This document shows, piece after piece, positions 11,088-25,400 of a DNA stretch of 64,000 bases. Position 1 is the first letter of the stretch. Each line of letters opens with the position of its first letter. The stretch comes from Heliopora coerulea (Eukaryota > Cnidaria > Anthozoa > Scleralcyonacea > Helioporidae), in the NCBI GenBank assembly GCA_030142905.1, contig JASJOG010000319.1, positions 62,001 through 126,000 of the forward strand. Direction: 5' to 3'. Below the pieces are notes generated by a model. The model saw only the letters and a list, made by a program, of their open reading frames with translations. It made no database searches and was not told the DNA's origin. Made by a program: the position numbers and the translations under genes.

Positions 11088-13105
11088 GGGGTTTTTTTTG
11101 TTTTCATTATGATCTCAATTCTCACAGCTTGATGTTCTGCTGGTAATCCTCAATGTCAGCCATCTACAACCAGTAGTCTTGGGTGACATTGGTCCATTCA
11201 ACATTCTAGCGTCTTTCTTAATATCCTTGCTGTTCCCAAAATCGAAGTCGTCTGGAGATGTTCTATATTAAGTTTTATTCCTATCCTATCTATCCATTTT
11301 TCCAGCTTCTTGGTCACAGTAGCGAGTGCTCCGATTACTACTCGGTACTACATCTACCCTCTTCATTGACCACAACTCTTTAATTTCCCATTTTAGCTTG
11401 TCATATTTCTTAACCTTCTCCTCTTCTTTCATTCCAACATTTTTATCGTCAGGGATGGCAATGTCAACAATTAAACATTTCTTTTCTTCTTTCTTTACAA
11501 CAACTATATCAAGTTTTCGACATTCTATGTGATGATCACACTGTATCATGAAATCCCATAGCACTTTTATCTCATCAGATTCCACCACTCCTTTCGGGGC
11601 ATGATTATTCCAATGAGCTGCTCGCTCCAAGCCGTATTTCCTACATAATGTCCAATGGACAATTCTTGCCACGTTATCATGTCTTTTTTTACATTCCCTT
11701 TGAGCAAGCTTTTTGCATCCGCTAATCAAATGTCCCTCGCTTTTTCCTTTTTCACCACACATTCGACATAAGGGTGATTCAACAGTCTTATCTATGTTGA
11801 ACCTGATGTAGTTAGTTACTAATGCCTGTTCTTGCGCAGCACAGATAAGAGCTTCTGTTTCTGCCTTTAAATCACTCTTTTTCAACCACAACCACCTCTT
11901 CTCCTTGTCAATGTCATCACTTGTCTCCCTACAGTAATGTCCATACATCTTCTTATTGCTCCACTTCTGCTCTCTTTCCTCTGTCTTACTTCTCTTGTAA
12001 TCTTCTTTTGTCACACATTCTCCTGTATTGATTATACCCCCTTGTCTAACCAGTATTAACAGCGGCTCTTCGGTATTCATAACATACCACCCTATCTCAT
12101 TTTCTTCTGCTCGTACACAACTTTCACAGCTCATTAGCCCTCTTCCTCCTTTTCCTCTTGGTAGATATAACCTATCTACATCACTCCTAGGATGTAAGGT
12201 ACCATGCACTGTTAGCAACTTCCTCGACTTTCTATCTAAGCTTTGTAACTCCTCATTACTCCATTTAACAATTCCTCCTCCATACCTGAGTACTGCTACC
12301 GCCCACCTGTTGATCGCTTGAAACTTTTTTTTTCCATCCAGTTTTGACCTTAAAATCGATCTCAATCTTCTCAAGTATTCTTTCTCGAACCTGTTTATCA
12401 TTGCCTCTTTTTTAATTTCGTCCATCTCTAAGATCCCCAAATATTTATATCCTTCCTCTTCAATAATTTTCATCGTTTCCTCATTTGGCAAAACAATACC
12501 CTCACTCTCTACAACCTTTCCTCTTTTCAAGATCAACGCTCCATATTTCTTGATACCAAATTCCATTCCGATATCTGTACTAACGAGTTGTATAGTCTTG
12601 ACCAAGGAACCAATTTGAATTTCACTCTTACCATATAATTTTAGATCATCCATAAATAACAAGTGATTGATCCTTTGTTGTTTACCTTTGAACTCGTATC
12701 CCGCTTTCACATTCCTTAATACTAGACTCAATGGTATTACACACAGTACAAATAATAACAGGGATGGACTATCCCCCTGAAATATACCTCTCCTGATTTG
12801 TACCTGTCCTAACCTCTTTCCACATGACGTCAATTCTGTTTTCCATTGAGACATACTGTGATTTATAAACCGTTCTACGTTCTTAGCAATCCCAAACATT
12901 TGTAAACATTCAGTGATCCACGAGTGTGGTATCATATCATAGGCTTTTCTATAATCTATCCAGGCCATAGCCAGGTTGGTATTTCTCCTCCTGCAATCTT
13001 TCAGCACCGTCTTATCTATGAATAATTGGTCTTTAGTCCCCCTATTCTTTCTTCTGCATCCTTTCTGCTCATTTGGCAAACCATGTTGCCCTCCAAAAAG
13101 CCGTA
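11088..13105 (-). mobile_element. LINE with restriction-like endonuclease (R2/R4-Dong group)
   Basis: A minus-strand RT is followed by a zinc knuckle and a PD-(D/E)xK-type endonuclease. That order marks the RLE-bearing LINEs (R2, R4/Dong, NeSL and relatives). An A-rich stretch at 11088-11105 may be the 3' tail. The 5' end is truncated inside the RT at about 13105, next to a short (TA)n tract. Confidence 0.75.
11198..13103 (-). pseudogene. RLE-type LINE polyprotein: RT, CCHC knuckle, restriction-like endonuclease
   Basis: The frame covers [15 protein letters not shown], the first catalytic block [16 protein letters not shown], the template-grip block [13 protein letters not shown] and the F-x-DD block [11 protein letters not shown]. 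The thumb region, [18 protein letters not shown] (zinc knuckle) and the endonuclease core [20 protein letters not shown] then DIAIP follow. Near 11340 a frameshift moves the natural C-terminus (ending at a TGA at about 11198) out of frame. Another shift near 13070 separates the first preserved residues. The N-terminal DNA-binding domain is absent. R4/Dong is my best clade guess, from the overall pattern. Confidence 0.8.
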
Positions 13106-13128
13106 CATACATATATATATATATATAT
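13106..13128. repeat. (TA)n microsatellite
   Basis: A pure TA run sits directly at the 5' truncation point of the RLE LINE. Confidence 0.8.
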
Positions 13129-13129
13129 G

Positions 13130-14976
13130 ATGGCGTCCCTAGAGATCCTTTTGTTCATGATGACGACCGGTGAATTACTAATGGAACGAAGGCTTGTTTG
13201 GGAAAGGATTGTATGCGCTACGTTTTTGCACCGTATTTCTGCTTTGCAAAACGTTCAACTTTTCTCATTCTAAAGTCCACGATGATTAATTTTTGACTGA
13301 CCTGGTTTTGGTCGATCTGATAATCAGGGCGAAACTCAAGGAGAGTGTAGGGGTGTGACACCCTCCCCCCCCCCCCAAATACTAGAAACTCCAATTCGCA
13401 GGGCAATCAGAGATCTTGCAGGGCAGTAAGGCAGCGCAACCCAGGCGCAGGCTCGTAGCTGCACAGAGTTGAGTAAATTAAAATTTATAAAATTGGCAAT
13501 AAAAGGGATGATTGCATTGACGTATTGATGTACAGACTCCAGAAAAATAGTTCTGAATTCAATGCCACCAAGAATTCTGTACATTATATACGCAGCGGTT
13601 GTGCAGCGGTACATGTGCACGCATATACATGTATACTGTAGCTATGTAAATTCAATTCAACAATTGTTTTCGTGATCTTGCTAATTTTTATTTTTGCGAC
13701 TGTACCACCCCATTTCAGACAGCAGGAATTTAGCTCAAATGCATCCAGACTGAAGCAGGCTTCCATATATACATTTCGGTCACTTTTACCTACGTTGCTG
13801 CAGGGTATCAGATTTTAGCAGGGCAATTTTACCCAATTTCACTCCCCCAACGAAAAAGGGCTAGTTTCACCCGCCACTAATGATTATAGTGCATACTCAT
13901 TTTGTTTATCAGAGCAAGAAAGAACTTGAAAAGGGAAGAAATCTGACGTAGAAAGCAGCTCTAAACCAAAGAAATACGAACGTATCGAATTGTTTAAGGT
14001 TAGCAGCCAACTACCATCAAGCTTTCAAGTATGTGAACTCATACACGACCAATAAACACAAGACAGTCAGTAAAATATATGGTTAGAAATTAAAGTAAAT
14101 AATACGTCACCAACGACTGCCCGTATTTCGGCAAATATGAAGAAAATATATCGGTGTTTCACGTTTAAACATAGAGAGAATTTACAAGAACAATTGAAGT
14201 AAGGTTTGTCTACTTTTAGCTCAAAAGTTATGCCAAAAAATTCGTTATGGAGAGTTTGTCAGTCGAAAAATATTAGGTTTGGGTTTATAAGACTGAAACA
14301 GGATAAAGATATGATTTAAGAATTATGGCTGTATTTTTAGTCTGAATATGTTGGAAAACCAAAGTATGAAAAGCAGGAAAGCCACAGGAAAACAAAAAAA
14401 CCCGTCAGTTTTTGCTACCAGTTTCAGTTCAAACTTTGCTTTGATTTGGGATATAAGTTGTCTCAATCCATTTTCGTCGGTAGAATTTCTCCAGACAAAA
14501 GACTTCTGGGTCTTACCCATTCTGAATTTTTATTCATGTGATCTACAAGAGTTGAGCTTCCAGAAATCGATCATTACCTCATTGGCCACTGTACTGTGTT
14601 CTGTTCACTTCAGACGTGCATGGCTTCTTTCAGTGGCTGGCAGTGCTCTCACTTCCAATTGCTACGAATTCCTTAGATTCTGGGATAAAAATTCCTTAGA
14701 TTGGGCAGAATTTCCTTAAAATTGTAATAGAGCCCTTTTTGTGGGTAAATAATGCCCTGCTGAGCTAAGTAAGAAAAAAAATGCAGTTTTTCTAGAATCC
14801 TCGTCATTTGGGAAACTAAAATTTTAAAACTTGATTAATTGATTTAAATGTATTCCCTAATTCTTAAAAATACTGCAGGTGTATGTACCTGCTCGGCCCA
14901 GGCCTCCTGCTGTCAGGAATCTGAACAGAATCGAGAAATTATTGGGAGGGAATTTTCATCTACTAACATGTACCAG
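13130..14976. other. Upstream region without recognised gene
   Basis: There is a poly-C tract near 13365-13377 and several GCAGGGCA words near 13400, 13418 and 13820. No convincing coding frame, RNA gene or paired terminal repeat is visible. Confidence 0.4.
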
Positions 14977-15337
14977 TGAACTCTAAAAAGACTGGGACGA
15001 TACCTTGTCATGTCTGCCCTTACAACTGAGTGAAGCCGACATGGGGGCAGCCATATTGGTCAAAAACACGCGTGGGAAAAAATTGTACTGAACTTTTATT
15101 TTTCATGGACAGTTAATTCTAACAAATATGCAGTCCTAACGACATTGTCTTCCACTTTATTAAGGACAAAATAGAAAACTATCAAAAAATCCGAAATTTG
15201 GGTGAAGTTTTTCACAACAGGTTGCGTGTTTTATCGCGGAGGGGACTGGGATGACCCTCAAATTGACCCACATTTCAGCCTCCATGATAGCTTCAAAATA
15301 CAGTTTGCAGGTGTCTTTCCAGTCTTTTTAGAGTTCA
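14977..15337. mobile_element. Small foldback MITE, 361 bp
   Basis: The termini are imperfect inverted repeats sharing TGAACTCTAAAAAGACTGG, starting at 14977 and ending at 15337. No transposase and no clear target duplication are visible. Superfamily unassigned. Confidence 0.6.
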
Positions 15338-15699
15338 TATGACATGTACTGATTGGTTGAAATGTTTAACTGACGATCCGACAGAATAAGACTGAACAAA
15401 CTTAGTCATCATCTTAATGACAGCAGTCCTTTTTTCTTGCGTTTTGTTCATCATACGAAAGTGTTGCCTTCATTTCTTTTTATCTCGTTGCACAATATTC
15501 AGAGGAATAGAGCTTAGGAAAAATTCGGAAATTCTTCGGAAATTCCTTAAAATTCATTTCTTTAAAAACTCCTAAAAAGGGTCAAAATTTTTCTCAGTTT
15601 AAGGAAATTTCCTTAAAAGTGAGAACGCAGGTAGCCAACATTTTGGCTTCGTTCAGTCATAAGGCCCGGCATGTGAAGTTATCGGTCTAGTCATATACC

Positions 15700-15906
15700 A
15701 TACAGGTCAGTGGTTTCATTTTACAATGGTTACCATTGCGCATGCTTGGAAGACTGTAAAGCATGCCGGGAGGCTGATCGACTGATCGTTGAAACAGGTC
15801 TTGAGTTGAGGTATTTTTGGATTTAACAGAACCTTTATCGAAACATTTTAACCACTTTCAGTCTGGATATTTGATTTGTAATCATGGATATACCCTATAT
15901 AGCGAG
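15700..15906 (+). promoter_or_regulatory. PAFAH1B1: Candidate LIS1 promoter and first untranslated exon
   Basis: An NRF1-like TGCGCATGC word lies near 15737, in a locally GC-richer patch. A strong splice donor (GAG|GTAAGT) follows at 15906/15907. It could join to the acceptor TTTTTAG at 16371-16373, which opens the exon with the LIS1 start codon. The transcription start is not defined by the sequence. Confidence 0.35.
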
Positions 15907-16373
15907 GTAAGTCTATTCGGTTCCTTTTTTCTTGTGCTAAGCTCGTGTAATATAGGTGTGGTATGTCGTGAAAAGATGTATAAATTAGGGATACTCTGAT
16001 CAGGAGTTGCTTGTCTTTCTATAGTCCAGCCTGTTCAAGTCGTATTTTCACGGGATTCTTGATGATACGTGCTCTGTTCACCCATTTTGTAACGCCTCTC
16101 GTGAAGTGTGATTTGGGACACAGGGGTCTTTCATCGAAAGGAAAGTACACAGAACTTCCGCTGGAAATAAACGATTACTTAAGCTACCGCCCTTGTCTGA
16201 AGTTTAGTCCCTGCTGTATAAAGAAGTAAATGTTTCCTTATAATTACCGTTCGGTTATTGAACTGTAACTGTTTGGATCTGTGGGATATAGAGTGATGTT
16301 CATGGAAAGATTGGTGTGAAATAGTTTCTTCTGCTGCTCAATTTACGTTGAAATGCTTTGCTTTAATTTTTAG

Positions 16374-16465
16374 GACGGGATGAACGTCTGCTTTGCAAGC
16401 AGTTTAACTATCACAGAAATCAATATTAATATACGGGAATTATTTATTTGCTTGGACCTGTGAAG
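16374..16465 (+). other. PAFAH1B1: Candidate 5' UTR part of LIS1 exon 1
   Basis: A pyrimidine-rich tract ending in TTTTTAG precedes 16374. The stretch up to the ATG at 16466 would be leader. The ATG context (GTGAAGATGG) has a purine two bases from optimal and G at +4. Confidence 0.4.
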
Positions 16466-16497
16466 ATGGTGTTGACACCCAGACAAAAGGAAGAGTT
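16466..16497 (+). CDS. PAFAH1B1: LIS1 coding exon 1
   Basis: Encodes [10 protein letters not shown] plus two bases of the next Leu codon, the conserved LIS1 N-terminus. Donor GTAAGT follows directly. The family start Met and its third-residue Leu fix the start codon. Confidence 0.93.
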
Positions 16498-19400
16498 GTA
16501 AGTGCATGTTTGACATGTTTATGTTAATTTGTTATGTATTCAGTATTTCCATCAAGATTTGCAAAGTGCTCCCTACCTGAGGTAGATATTGGGTCACTTG
16601 AGCCAAGTTTAGGCACAAGAATGACCTTGAATGCACTAAAATGATTAAGTTACTGGTTATATGAAAAGGTCATTTGATTTCAGAAAAATTTTAATCCCCT
16701 GTATTTGACATCAACAGCACGGTCTGATTAGCACATGGAAATCACAAATTGCAAAAGGCTGCAAAGTGATTTTTCTGAAAATGCAAAGCTCATTTAGCAA
16801 CATTTAGTTTCTGATAGTGCTGATGATTACACCTGTTGCTGTTCATTATCAGAAATATACTGTCATTACAGCAGTGGCATAAGGGACTATGGTCAGGGTT
16901 AGAGCAGCTCCTAAGGGCCCCCAACCTCTAAGGGGCCCCTGATGAATCTGTAAAGACAATTGAGATTAAAGTCTTGAAATATATGTCTATACTGAGGGGG
17001 GTGACAGGGCCCCTCACCCCGAACGAAAATCTCCTAACGATCCCCGGTAGTCCCATTACGCCACTGCATTACAGGCCTTGAAATTTAGATTTTAAGGCAC
17101 CAGCAATAAATTGCCAGTGACAAAATCTCCACTAGCAAAAAGTCCCAGAAAGGAAAACAAAACTTGCAAAACCAATATCCCAGAAAAAACATTTTATTTT
17201 CCTTCAGCATCAGTTTATCCTATCACAACTCAACTACTAGCAACTTGTCTTAAAATTCTTTTAAATATTTTTGTTCAACTTAAATAAATTATAAATCAGT
17301 TGTATGATACATGTTTCCAATTCTACTAGAAGTGGAGAGAGGGGGTGATCCTGGAAACTAGAATCTAAGGCAATACTTCATGTATGGGATCACAAATAGT
17401 ACCATACCTCTGAACGTCGAAGCTTTTCGAGTTTCAGACTGTATTACAACTTTTTGGTGATACTTTTTTGTTTGTTATGGCAAGTATTCATACAGTTATA
17501 CATTTCGACTGTCAGAGAGTCTATTGCATGGAATTTTGAAATAATTTTTGTTCTCAAGAAAACACTAGCAAAGTTTTGCCAGTGGGAAATTTTCTGCCAG
17601 CAAAAGTGGACATATCGGATAAAACTACTGGCTTTTTTACCAGTAGATAGCAGTTATTTCAAGGCCTGCATTAATGCCAACCTCAAACTCATTAATGCAA
17701 AAATACATTCATTGTATTCGTTCGACACTAACTAGCATAGATATGCTGCCATTTGCATCAAAGGGCATTTTATAATGGCAACAGACAACCATTAACATCA
17801 TTTGACAATACATTAGGAATAATAAAATTTCAAGTAGACAAGATATTTTTCTTGCATAATTGTAATTTTATTATTAACGTATAGTAGAATGGTGTTAATG
17901 GTTGTCTGTTGGTGCTGTGGAATGCCTTTTGATGCAAATAGTTGTGTATCTATGCTAATAAATGTCAATTGAATAAAATTAATGTATTTAGCATTAATGA
18001 GTTTGAGGTTGGCATTAAATAATAGTATAGTTTTTGATAATAAACAGCAAAAGGTGTCAACAATGACCACACTGCTTTGTTAGTGCCATGATCTTCACAA
18101 CAATTATTTTTTAACCAAACTGCATGTTACAATGATTTTTGGAAGAACATACATTGCTTAAAACTTAGTTGATAGAATCAACTTTGCACCTTATAGAACT
18201 GCAAATCTAATGCTTTTCTTTGACAGTAGCACTGGATAACAAACATCACACAGCTTGCCTAGCAAGGATGCAGTTTGTTGTCAAATAAATTACACATCTA
18301 GCCAATCATGTCATTGGTTGTCTTTCATGTGAATGGTTTGCTAATAGCCCCTAACAGTCCACATTCCAAAAAAGTTTCTCATATTGACTTATTTTGCAAA
18401 GGTTTATCTAAAAGCTCAGTAAAAGTCTCATCAAAATACTGCTTTATGAAACCTCATCTCTTTTATTGGACATTTTACCATGAAACATCAATAAAACAAT
18501 AAAAAAGTCATCACAAAATGTTACACAATCTCATCAATTTTAACCCTTTCCCTACTGACCCCTGGGGAGACAAATGACATCAGTTTTCCTGAAGTCAATT
18601 ATGGGACTCCCTGTATTTTGTAGTGAAAATCAAAACATATATGCTCAGTAGATTTAAGGAGTACTACACACATGCAAACACACAAAAATAAACAATTAGA
18701 TTGCTACTCATTGACAATTTCTCTTTAACTTGATCAACTGGATTGTCTAAGTAAGCATAATTGCATTTGAAAATTTGGTCAAGAAAATATTTTTGAATTT
18801 GGTGCCATAACAATAGGCAAATTTGATTGGAGAATAGAGAAAAAATAATGATGACACAAAGATACAGCTTTGTTTTGGATATTAAATCAGATTTGTAATA
18901 TATTTATGTATACATAATGAAAAAGACAACTAAACTATTATTTACAATGTGTGATAGCAGAGGAAGCAAGGATCTTTGCACAACGCAACACCATACTGTG
19001 CACACTCGTACACTGTCTCTCTCGCTCAGTCACTTGCAGTCTTTCTCCCATCATTCTTGCACTGAACACAGTATCTCTTTCGTGCTTTTCCTTCCCTACT
19101 AGTCAAGAAATGTCCATGGGCATTCTCAGGACTAGTTGCTAATCCAAGAGAAGCTGCTCTCTGTGATTGCTTTCTGTTATCTGAATGGCTTGAATAGCCA
19201 GCAATGAGTTGTTTGGCGAGTGCAAGATGAAAAGCAACAAGTGTTGTTCTTCCTGGCTGTGGAACATTTTCTTTGAATAAAATAAAAGCATTGCAGACAG
19301 AGAGATCAAAAATAAACCAAAACAGATACTTATACCACTTGTGCAATGAACAGCAAGTGTTGTAATAAGACCGAAGATGATCAGAATGGTCAACTCCTCC

Positions 19401-22400
19401 CATGTATTTGTTATAGTGTTCAAAACAGCTTGGTTTCTGCACTTGAACAAGTTCTCCATTCTTCTTTCACCTTTCTTTTTACCACAGGCAGAGTTACCAC
19501 AGGCACGTTAGAAGACAAAATGTTAACATCTCTTTTGTCATGCCATTTGGTGTATAGTAGGTTTCCTTTCTGCATTCGAAGTATGTCTCCTTCCCTTTGG
19601 AGTTTTTGACGGGAACATGATGGCAATCCTTTACGATCAACACGCACTGTTGAACATGCATATGTTCCTTCTTTCAACAGACCCTCCAACAACTTTGGGG
19701 ACGAGAAGAAATTGTCAAAATAGACATGGTGGTTTTTGTTGAAAAATGGCCTTATCAAATCAGTTACGACATCATATCCAAGGCCATTTTCACGGGTACA
19801 ATGGTTTTCCTTGCCAAGGTACACCTGGTGGTTTATGACAAAACTGTTTGATGAATCTGCTGCCATCCAAACTTTGATGCCGTATTTGACGGGCTTAGCA
19901 GGAATGTACTGCCGAAATGCCAGTCTTCCTTTGAAAGCAATCATACCCTCATCTATACAAATATGTTTGGTTGGACTGTAGACCTTATTCACCTTGGCAT
20001 TGAAATGGACAAAATCAGTCTAACTTTGTAAAGACGATCATAGTTGTCTTCACCTTGTTGGGGTTGAACTGCTGAGTCATTCAGGTGGAGAAAACAATTT
20101 ATTTCTTCAAAACGATTCTTCATCATCACTTTCTATATTCCGATATTTCCAATATACTGATCAGCAGACCAGTAATCAGCAGTAGATGGCAATGAATTTA
20201 TCCCCATTATGATGCACACTCCAAAATATGCTTTCAGTTTGTGTGCGGTGACCTCTCTCCACTTGTTGAGCCTTTGGGGGTTTTCTGAGAGCTTCTGTTG
20301 AGCGTAACAATTTGTTTCCATTACAATGTGCTCAATGATGCCATCATCAAAGAGAAGCTTAAATAAATCAACTTCTTTAGCTTCATGTGACAGCCTGAGC
20401 AATATTCCTGTGGGCAAAACGAAATCACCAACCTCGATGTTAGTCAACTGGTCCATCCAACATGACTTACCTTCATCTTGTTCTTCTTCACTTTCAGGGC
20501 TTTTGCTGGTTTCACTTTCATCTTCATAAAAAGGTAGATTGATATCTGAATCTCCCTCATCAATTTCTGAGTCAAAATATCCAAAAATAGCATTATATTC
20601 CTCAGATGAAACTGTCGCAACTTTGTGACCTTGGGATGCCATTGTGATTTTCGAAATCAATGACATGTGTAATTCACGATCATATTTTAGCGTGACAAAG
20701 GTAATAAATTATGCACAGTAACTGCCATTTGATTGGCCAGTGCTTGATAATTAAATCTAGAAGAATAGGAGCTACAAACAGGCTCTCTAGGGGTAGAGAG
20801 ATAGTCAGAATTTTGTAGGCCAGTAGCAGGTGGCATAGGAAAATGGTGGCGTTTTTTGCATGGGCAGTACAGGGCAGCATAGTAGGGAAAGGGTTAAGTA
20901 TGAACAGTTTGCATCAGGCTTGGTCTAAAAAATTGAGGTCAGAATCCACTATTTTAAAAAAACTTTTTTCTTGAGAGGTGTGGGCTAAATTTCATTTTAG
21001 AAAAAAGTTGCAAACTGCTTTGGACTGCTAATTGGGCCCCTGAATAGTCAATATTTGGTGATTCTATACTTCAGTTATTCTTTTCAAATTTGATTTCTAT
21101 GTTCTCCAATTCTACTGTGATCATAGCTGTCTGCTAAGAGTTTATCATGACCACTATAGGGCATAGCAGCACTGTGACTTTCTCAAAGGGTGACAAAGTA
21201 GGTCACTTCTCTTAAGTTGCCTGTGGTAAAAACACTGGCAGTTATTTAAATCAAGAAAAAGAAAAAATGCTTGATCTAGATTATCATCAACTAAAAATAA
21301 CATTATTATCTAAAAATTATATCCATGATCAAGTAATTTTTTGTAAAAACTCATTCAATTTCTTGCCAGTTTCTTTGGAGTATATGCTATTTATTCATTT
21401 GGTATTTGTGTTTGTACTAACCCTTTATTTCTATCAGTTGTGTAAAGTAGTCTGGTTTACCAAAATTGAAAATAATGATTCATGATTTGTGGTTCACATA
21501 TCAAATTACAACTTTGAAAACTGAAGGTTTTGAAAATTTGAGCAAAATTATCAATTGGAATTTTCCATTGGGGCTGACACACTGTAATAACTGTAATTCT
21601 TTGGTATATCTGGTTAGTTGTGACATATTCTTTGAACATATTCACATTGGGAATTCACCATATTTCATTGCAGAATTATTGTCAATGCCATCAAATTTGT
21701 CTGGTGGTACAAACTTTTTTTTGCACAATTATTCAGGCTACTAAACATGCCAAAGGAAACCAATATATATGGTGCAGCCTGTAACAAAGTTGGCAAAATT
21801 ATTTGAATTTGATTTGAATTCAATCAATGTAAAAAGGCTTTACTGATCTAAATATCTCACATGAATGCAGATTTATAATGTGAGATTTAGAAAACAGGAT
21901 TGAAGATGAGAACTGTCATTTTAATTTTGCTTTAATTTAACAGTATATCTTTACTAAATTCTAAAAATTCTGTGATTGCCATTGTCAACGTGGTAGTATG
22001 ATCTCTGTAATTGAGCTTGAACTCATTAATGCCCTTGTCTATTTTGTCATTTCTGGAAAAAAAATTCTTATCTAGCAGGATGTGCACCTTTAAAAATGGT
22101 TCTGATCTCACAATTAAACAGTTGGCTGGACATAAAATAATGTATATAAAATAATGTACACATGATGGTTATAAATGATGATGATAATGAGCACAAAAGT
22201 AGCTGGTTGGTGATTAGTTTCTAGTTCATTCATTAAGCCAACATAAACAAAAGGCATCAACTGTCACATGAAGATTGCAATATGCAGGATTGGTTGAATA
22301 TAGTCTTGTGCCAATTATCAAAAATGTATAGCATTAACTCTTTCTCTACCCGTTTGTTTGGACCCAGAAATGAGAATATGAAACTTTACAAAAAGGTATT

Positions 22401-25400
22401 TCCCCCATTACTTTAATAATAATAACTTTATTTAAACACGGTAAAACTCATCAGAAAATAAATTACATATACGTCACAAATACTAATACAATACAGTAAA
22501 TTATTACAAAGTTAATTATTTAACAATATATATCTATTGAAATATAAAACTATTACAATAATGTTAACTTAGTAAGACAAATTTGCTTTTTATGAGTGCT
22601 GTGTGAAGGAGAATTAGTAACAATAACATATAGCTACTTCCAGTGAGGGTAATTCTTACAGTCAAGCCGAAAAGTTCTAAGAGAGTCGGCCTGCTGCATT
22701 TTGACGGGTAGGCTGTTCCATAGAACAGCTCCCGAGTAACTAAAACTGTTTTTCATAAAATTTGTATTGGGCAAAGGAACAGCAAGTTTATTCGCCGTAT
22801 CTCGAAGAGAATAGCTAGTAATATTATTACGATCGACAAATTTATCTCTAAGATACTGAGGAGCAAGACCATTAAGAGATTTATATACCATAATAGCCTT
22901 ATGGATTTGATGTTGAGAATTAAGTTTTTTCCATCCGAGTTTTTCAATAAGTATGTCAGCATTTGCATCAAAGCTAGAAAAAGTTAAAATACAAGCCGCA
23001 TGATTTTGAAGCTTCTGAAGCTTGTTGGACAGAGTTTTGCTACAGTTTCCCCAAACAGCACAACAATAATCAAAATGTGGCTGCAATAAAGAATTAAAAA
23101 TAGGTAGTAGAGTGTGGTGGGGTAAAAAAGATCTAATTTGCTTCAGTGCTCCGATGCCACTTGCAACTTTCCAGCATAATTTATCTATATGAACATTCCA
23201 CGAGAGGTTATGATCAATATAGACACCTAGTGATTTAGAATAATTCACCTGTTTTATAGGTTTTTCACCAATGCTAAGAGAATGTGCATTCTGAAACGTA
23301 CTTAACCTTTGTCTCGACCCAATTAGCATGAATTCCGTTCTGGATGAATTTAAAGTTAGTTTGTTAGCATTAAGCCATTCATTAACTTTAATGAGATCAT
23401 CATTTAAATTGACTTCGATATTTTCAACGGTAATGCTAGCAAAAGATAAGTTAGTGTCGTCTGCATACATCCTTGACTGCGAATACTGGAGACAATTAGG
23501 CAGGTCATTTATATAAATTATAAAGAGAAGCAGACCCAAAATTGTTCCCTGAGGGATGCCACAGGTTAATGGATGGTTATTCGAGAGAGAACCATTTACA
23601 AAACAGCATTGTTCACAAGAGAGTAAATAAGATTGAAACCAATCATATGCCAACCAGACACCCCGTATTTTTTTAATTTAGACAATAAAATGTTATGATC
23701 AACTGTGTCAAAGGCCTTTTTAAGATCCAAGAAAACTACTGCATTTACATTACCTTAGTCGATATTGTAAGCCCAATTATCAGTGGCCTCAAGCAATGCG
23801 GTAACAGTAGAATGCAAAGATCTAAAGCCTGATTGATGTATGGATATCAAATCATTTTCAGTGAGATAGTCATATAGTTGGTCGTAAACAATTCTCTCAA
23901 ACACTTTAGCAACAACTGGAATTATAGAGATAGAACGATAGTTATTTAGATTTGAATGGTTACCTTGTTTAAACAATGGAATTATTTTAGATAATTTCCA
24001 TTCATCAGGAAAAATACCTGTTACTAAAGATTTGTTAAAAATTGAACATAGATGAACAGCTATTAAATCTGCAGGTTCACAAAGAAGTCTTGCTGAAATT
24101 TTATCCAAACCTGTTGCTTTGGATTTGCTTAATTTCGATAACAAGGCATAAACCTTAGGGACAGTAGTTGTGTTCAACACAAACTGTCTATTCGTATCAC
24201 TTAAACAATGCAAATACAATGGGGAATTTACATTATTAGGTATTTCGTTAGCAAGTCTGGGTCCAATATTTGAAAAGTGATCGTTAAATACATCAGACAA
24301 CTCGTCTGGATTAATAATGGATGTACCATTCAGTATGATTTCCTTTACTGATGTACACTTATGTCTCTTTGAACGGAGTTCATTTATAATTTGCCAAGTC
24401 TCACGCAAGTTGCCTTTGTTCGTGTTCAATGCATTTTTGTAATAGGATTCTTTACTTTATTTAATTTCATTATTTACTTTGTTTCGTAAAGTTTTGAAGA
24501 TACACCAATCTTTAGCATCTTTAGACCTGCTTGCTTTAAATTTAAGTATATCTCTCTCATGCATACGCTTCTTCAAATACGGAGTGGTCCAGGGCGATTT
24601 GCATGAGCACACACGCTTTGTTTGCAAAGGAGCATGTTTGTTGACACAAACAAAAAATAGCTTTTTCCAAGCATCCCACATATCATTAGGATTATCATAA
24701 CAATAAATGTCGTCCCAATGTTGTTGACAAACATCATTTCGAAAATTTGCAGAGTTAAAATTCTTGAATTTCCTATAAGTTACAGTGTTGTGTCCCATGG
24801 ATGGATATTCAATAGATAATTTACGAAAAGCATACACAAGAAAATGATTGCTTATGCTAATATGGGATACTCCAGCACAAACAATCCTCTCGGGACTATT
24901 AGTATAAATAAGATCAATTAGCACGGAAGAAGAACTAGTACAACGAGTTGGATCGGTAATAAGCTGGTGCATACCATAAACAGCAACAGAGCTAAGTAAA
25001 TTTGCATTGATGTCTAATTGCGAGCATGCCAAATTGCAATTCATATCATCCATGATATACTACTCTAGATTTTCAGAATCCACCTTACTAACAAATGTCT
25101 CAAAATATGTGAAGATTTCCACTGCAGAGTTGGGAGGTCTATACCAAGTAGTGATAAGAATAGGCTTTGAATTGGGCTTGCAAATCTCTATACATAGATT
25201 TTCCAGTTGATCGATACTTAAATCAGTATGCAGAGAATAATTGATGTTAGTGCGAATGTAAAAACAAACACCACCACCAAATCTTCCGTTCATTAGTCTA
25301 TCTCTGTGAACAATTTCAATCCAGGAATATAAACATCATTATCTGCCGTTAAACTATCAAGCCTAGTCTAATTAAATGACAAAACCCCAATCGGCTTGTC

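Noticed and set aside
14348..14719. 123-codon plus-strand ORF
   Set aside because: Low-information sequence with no motif, no promoter and no neighbour support; probably chance.
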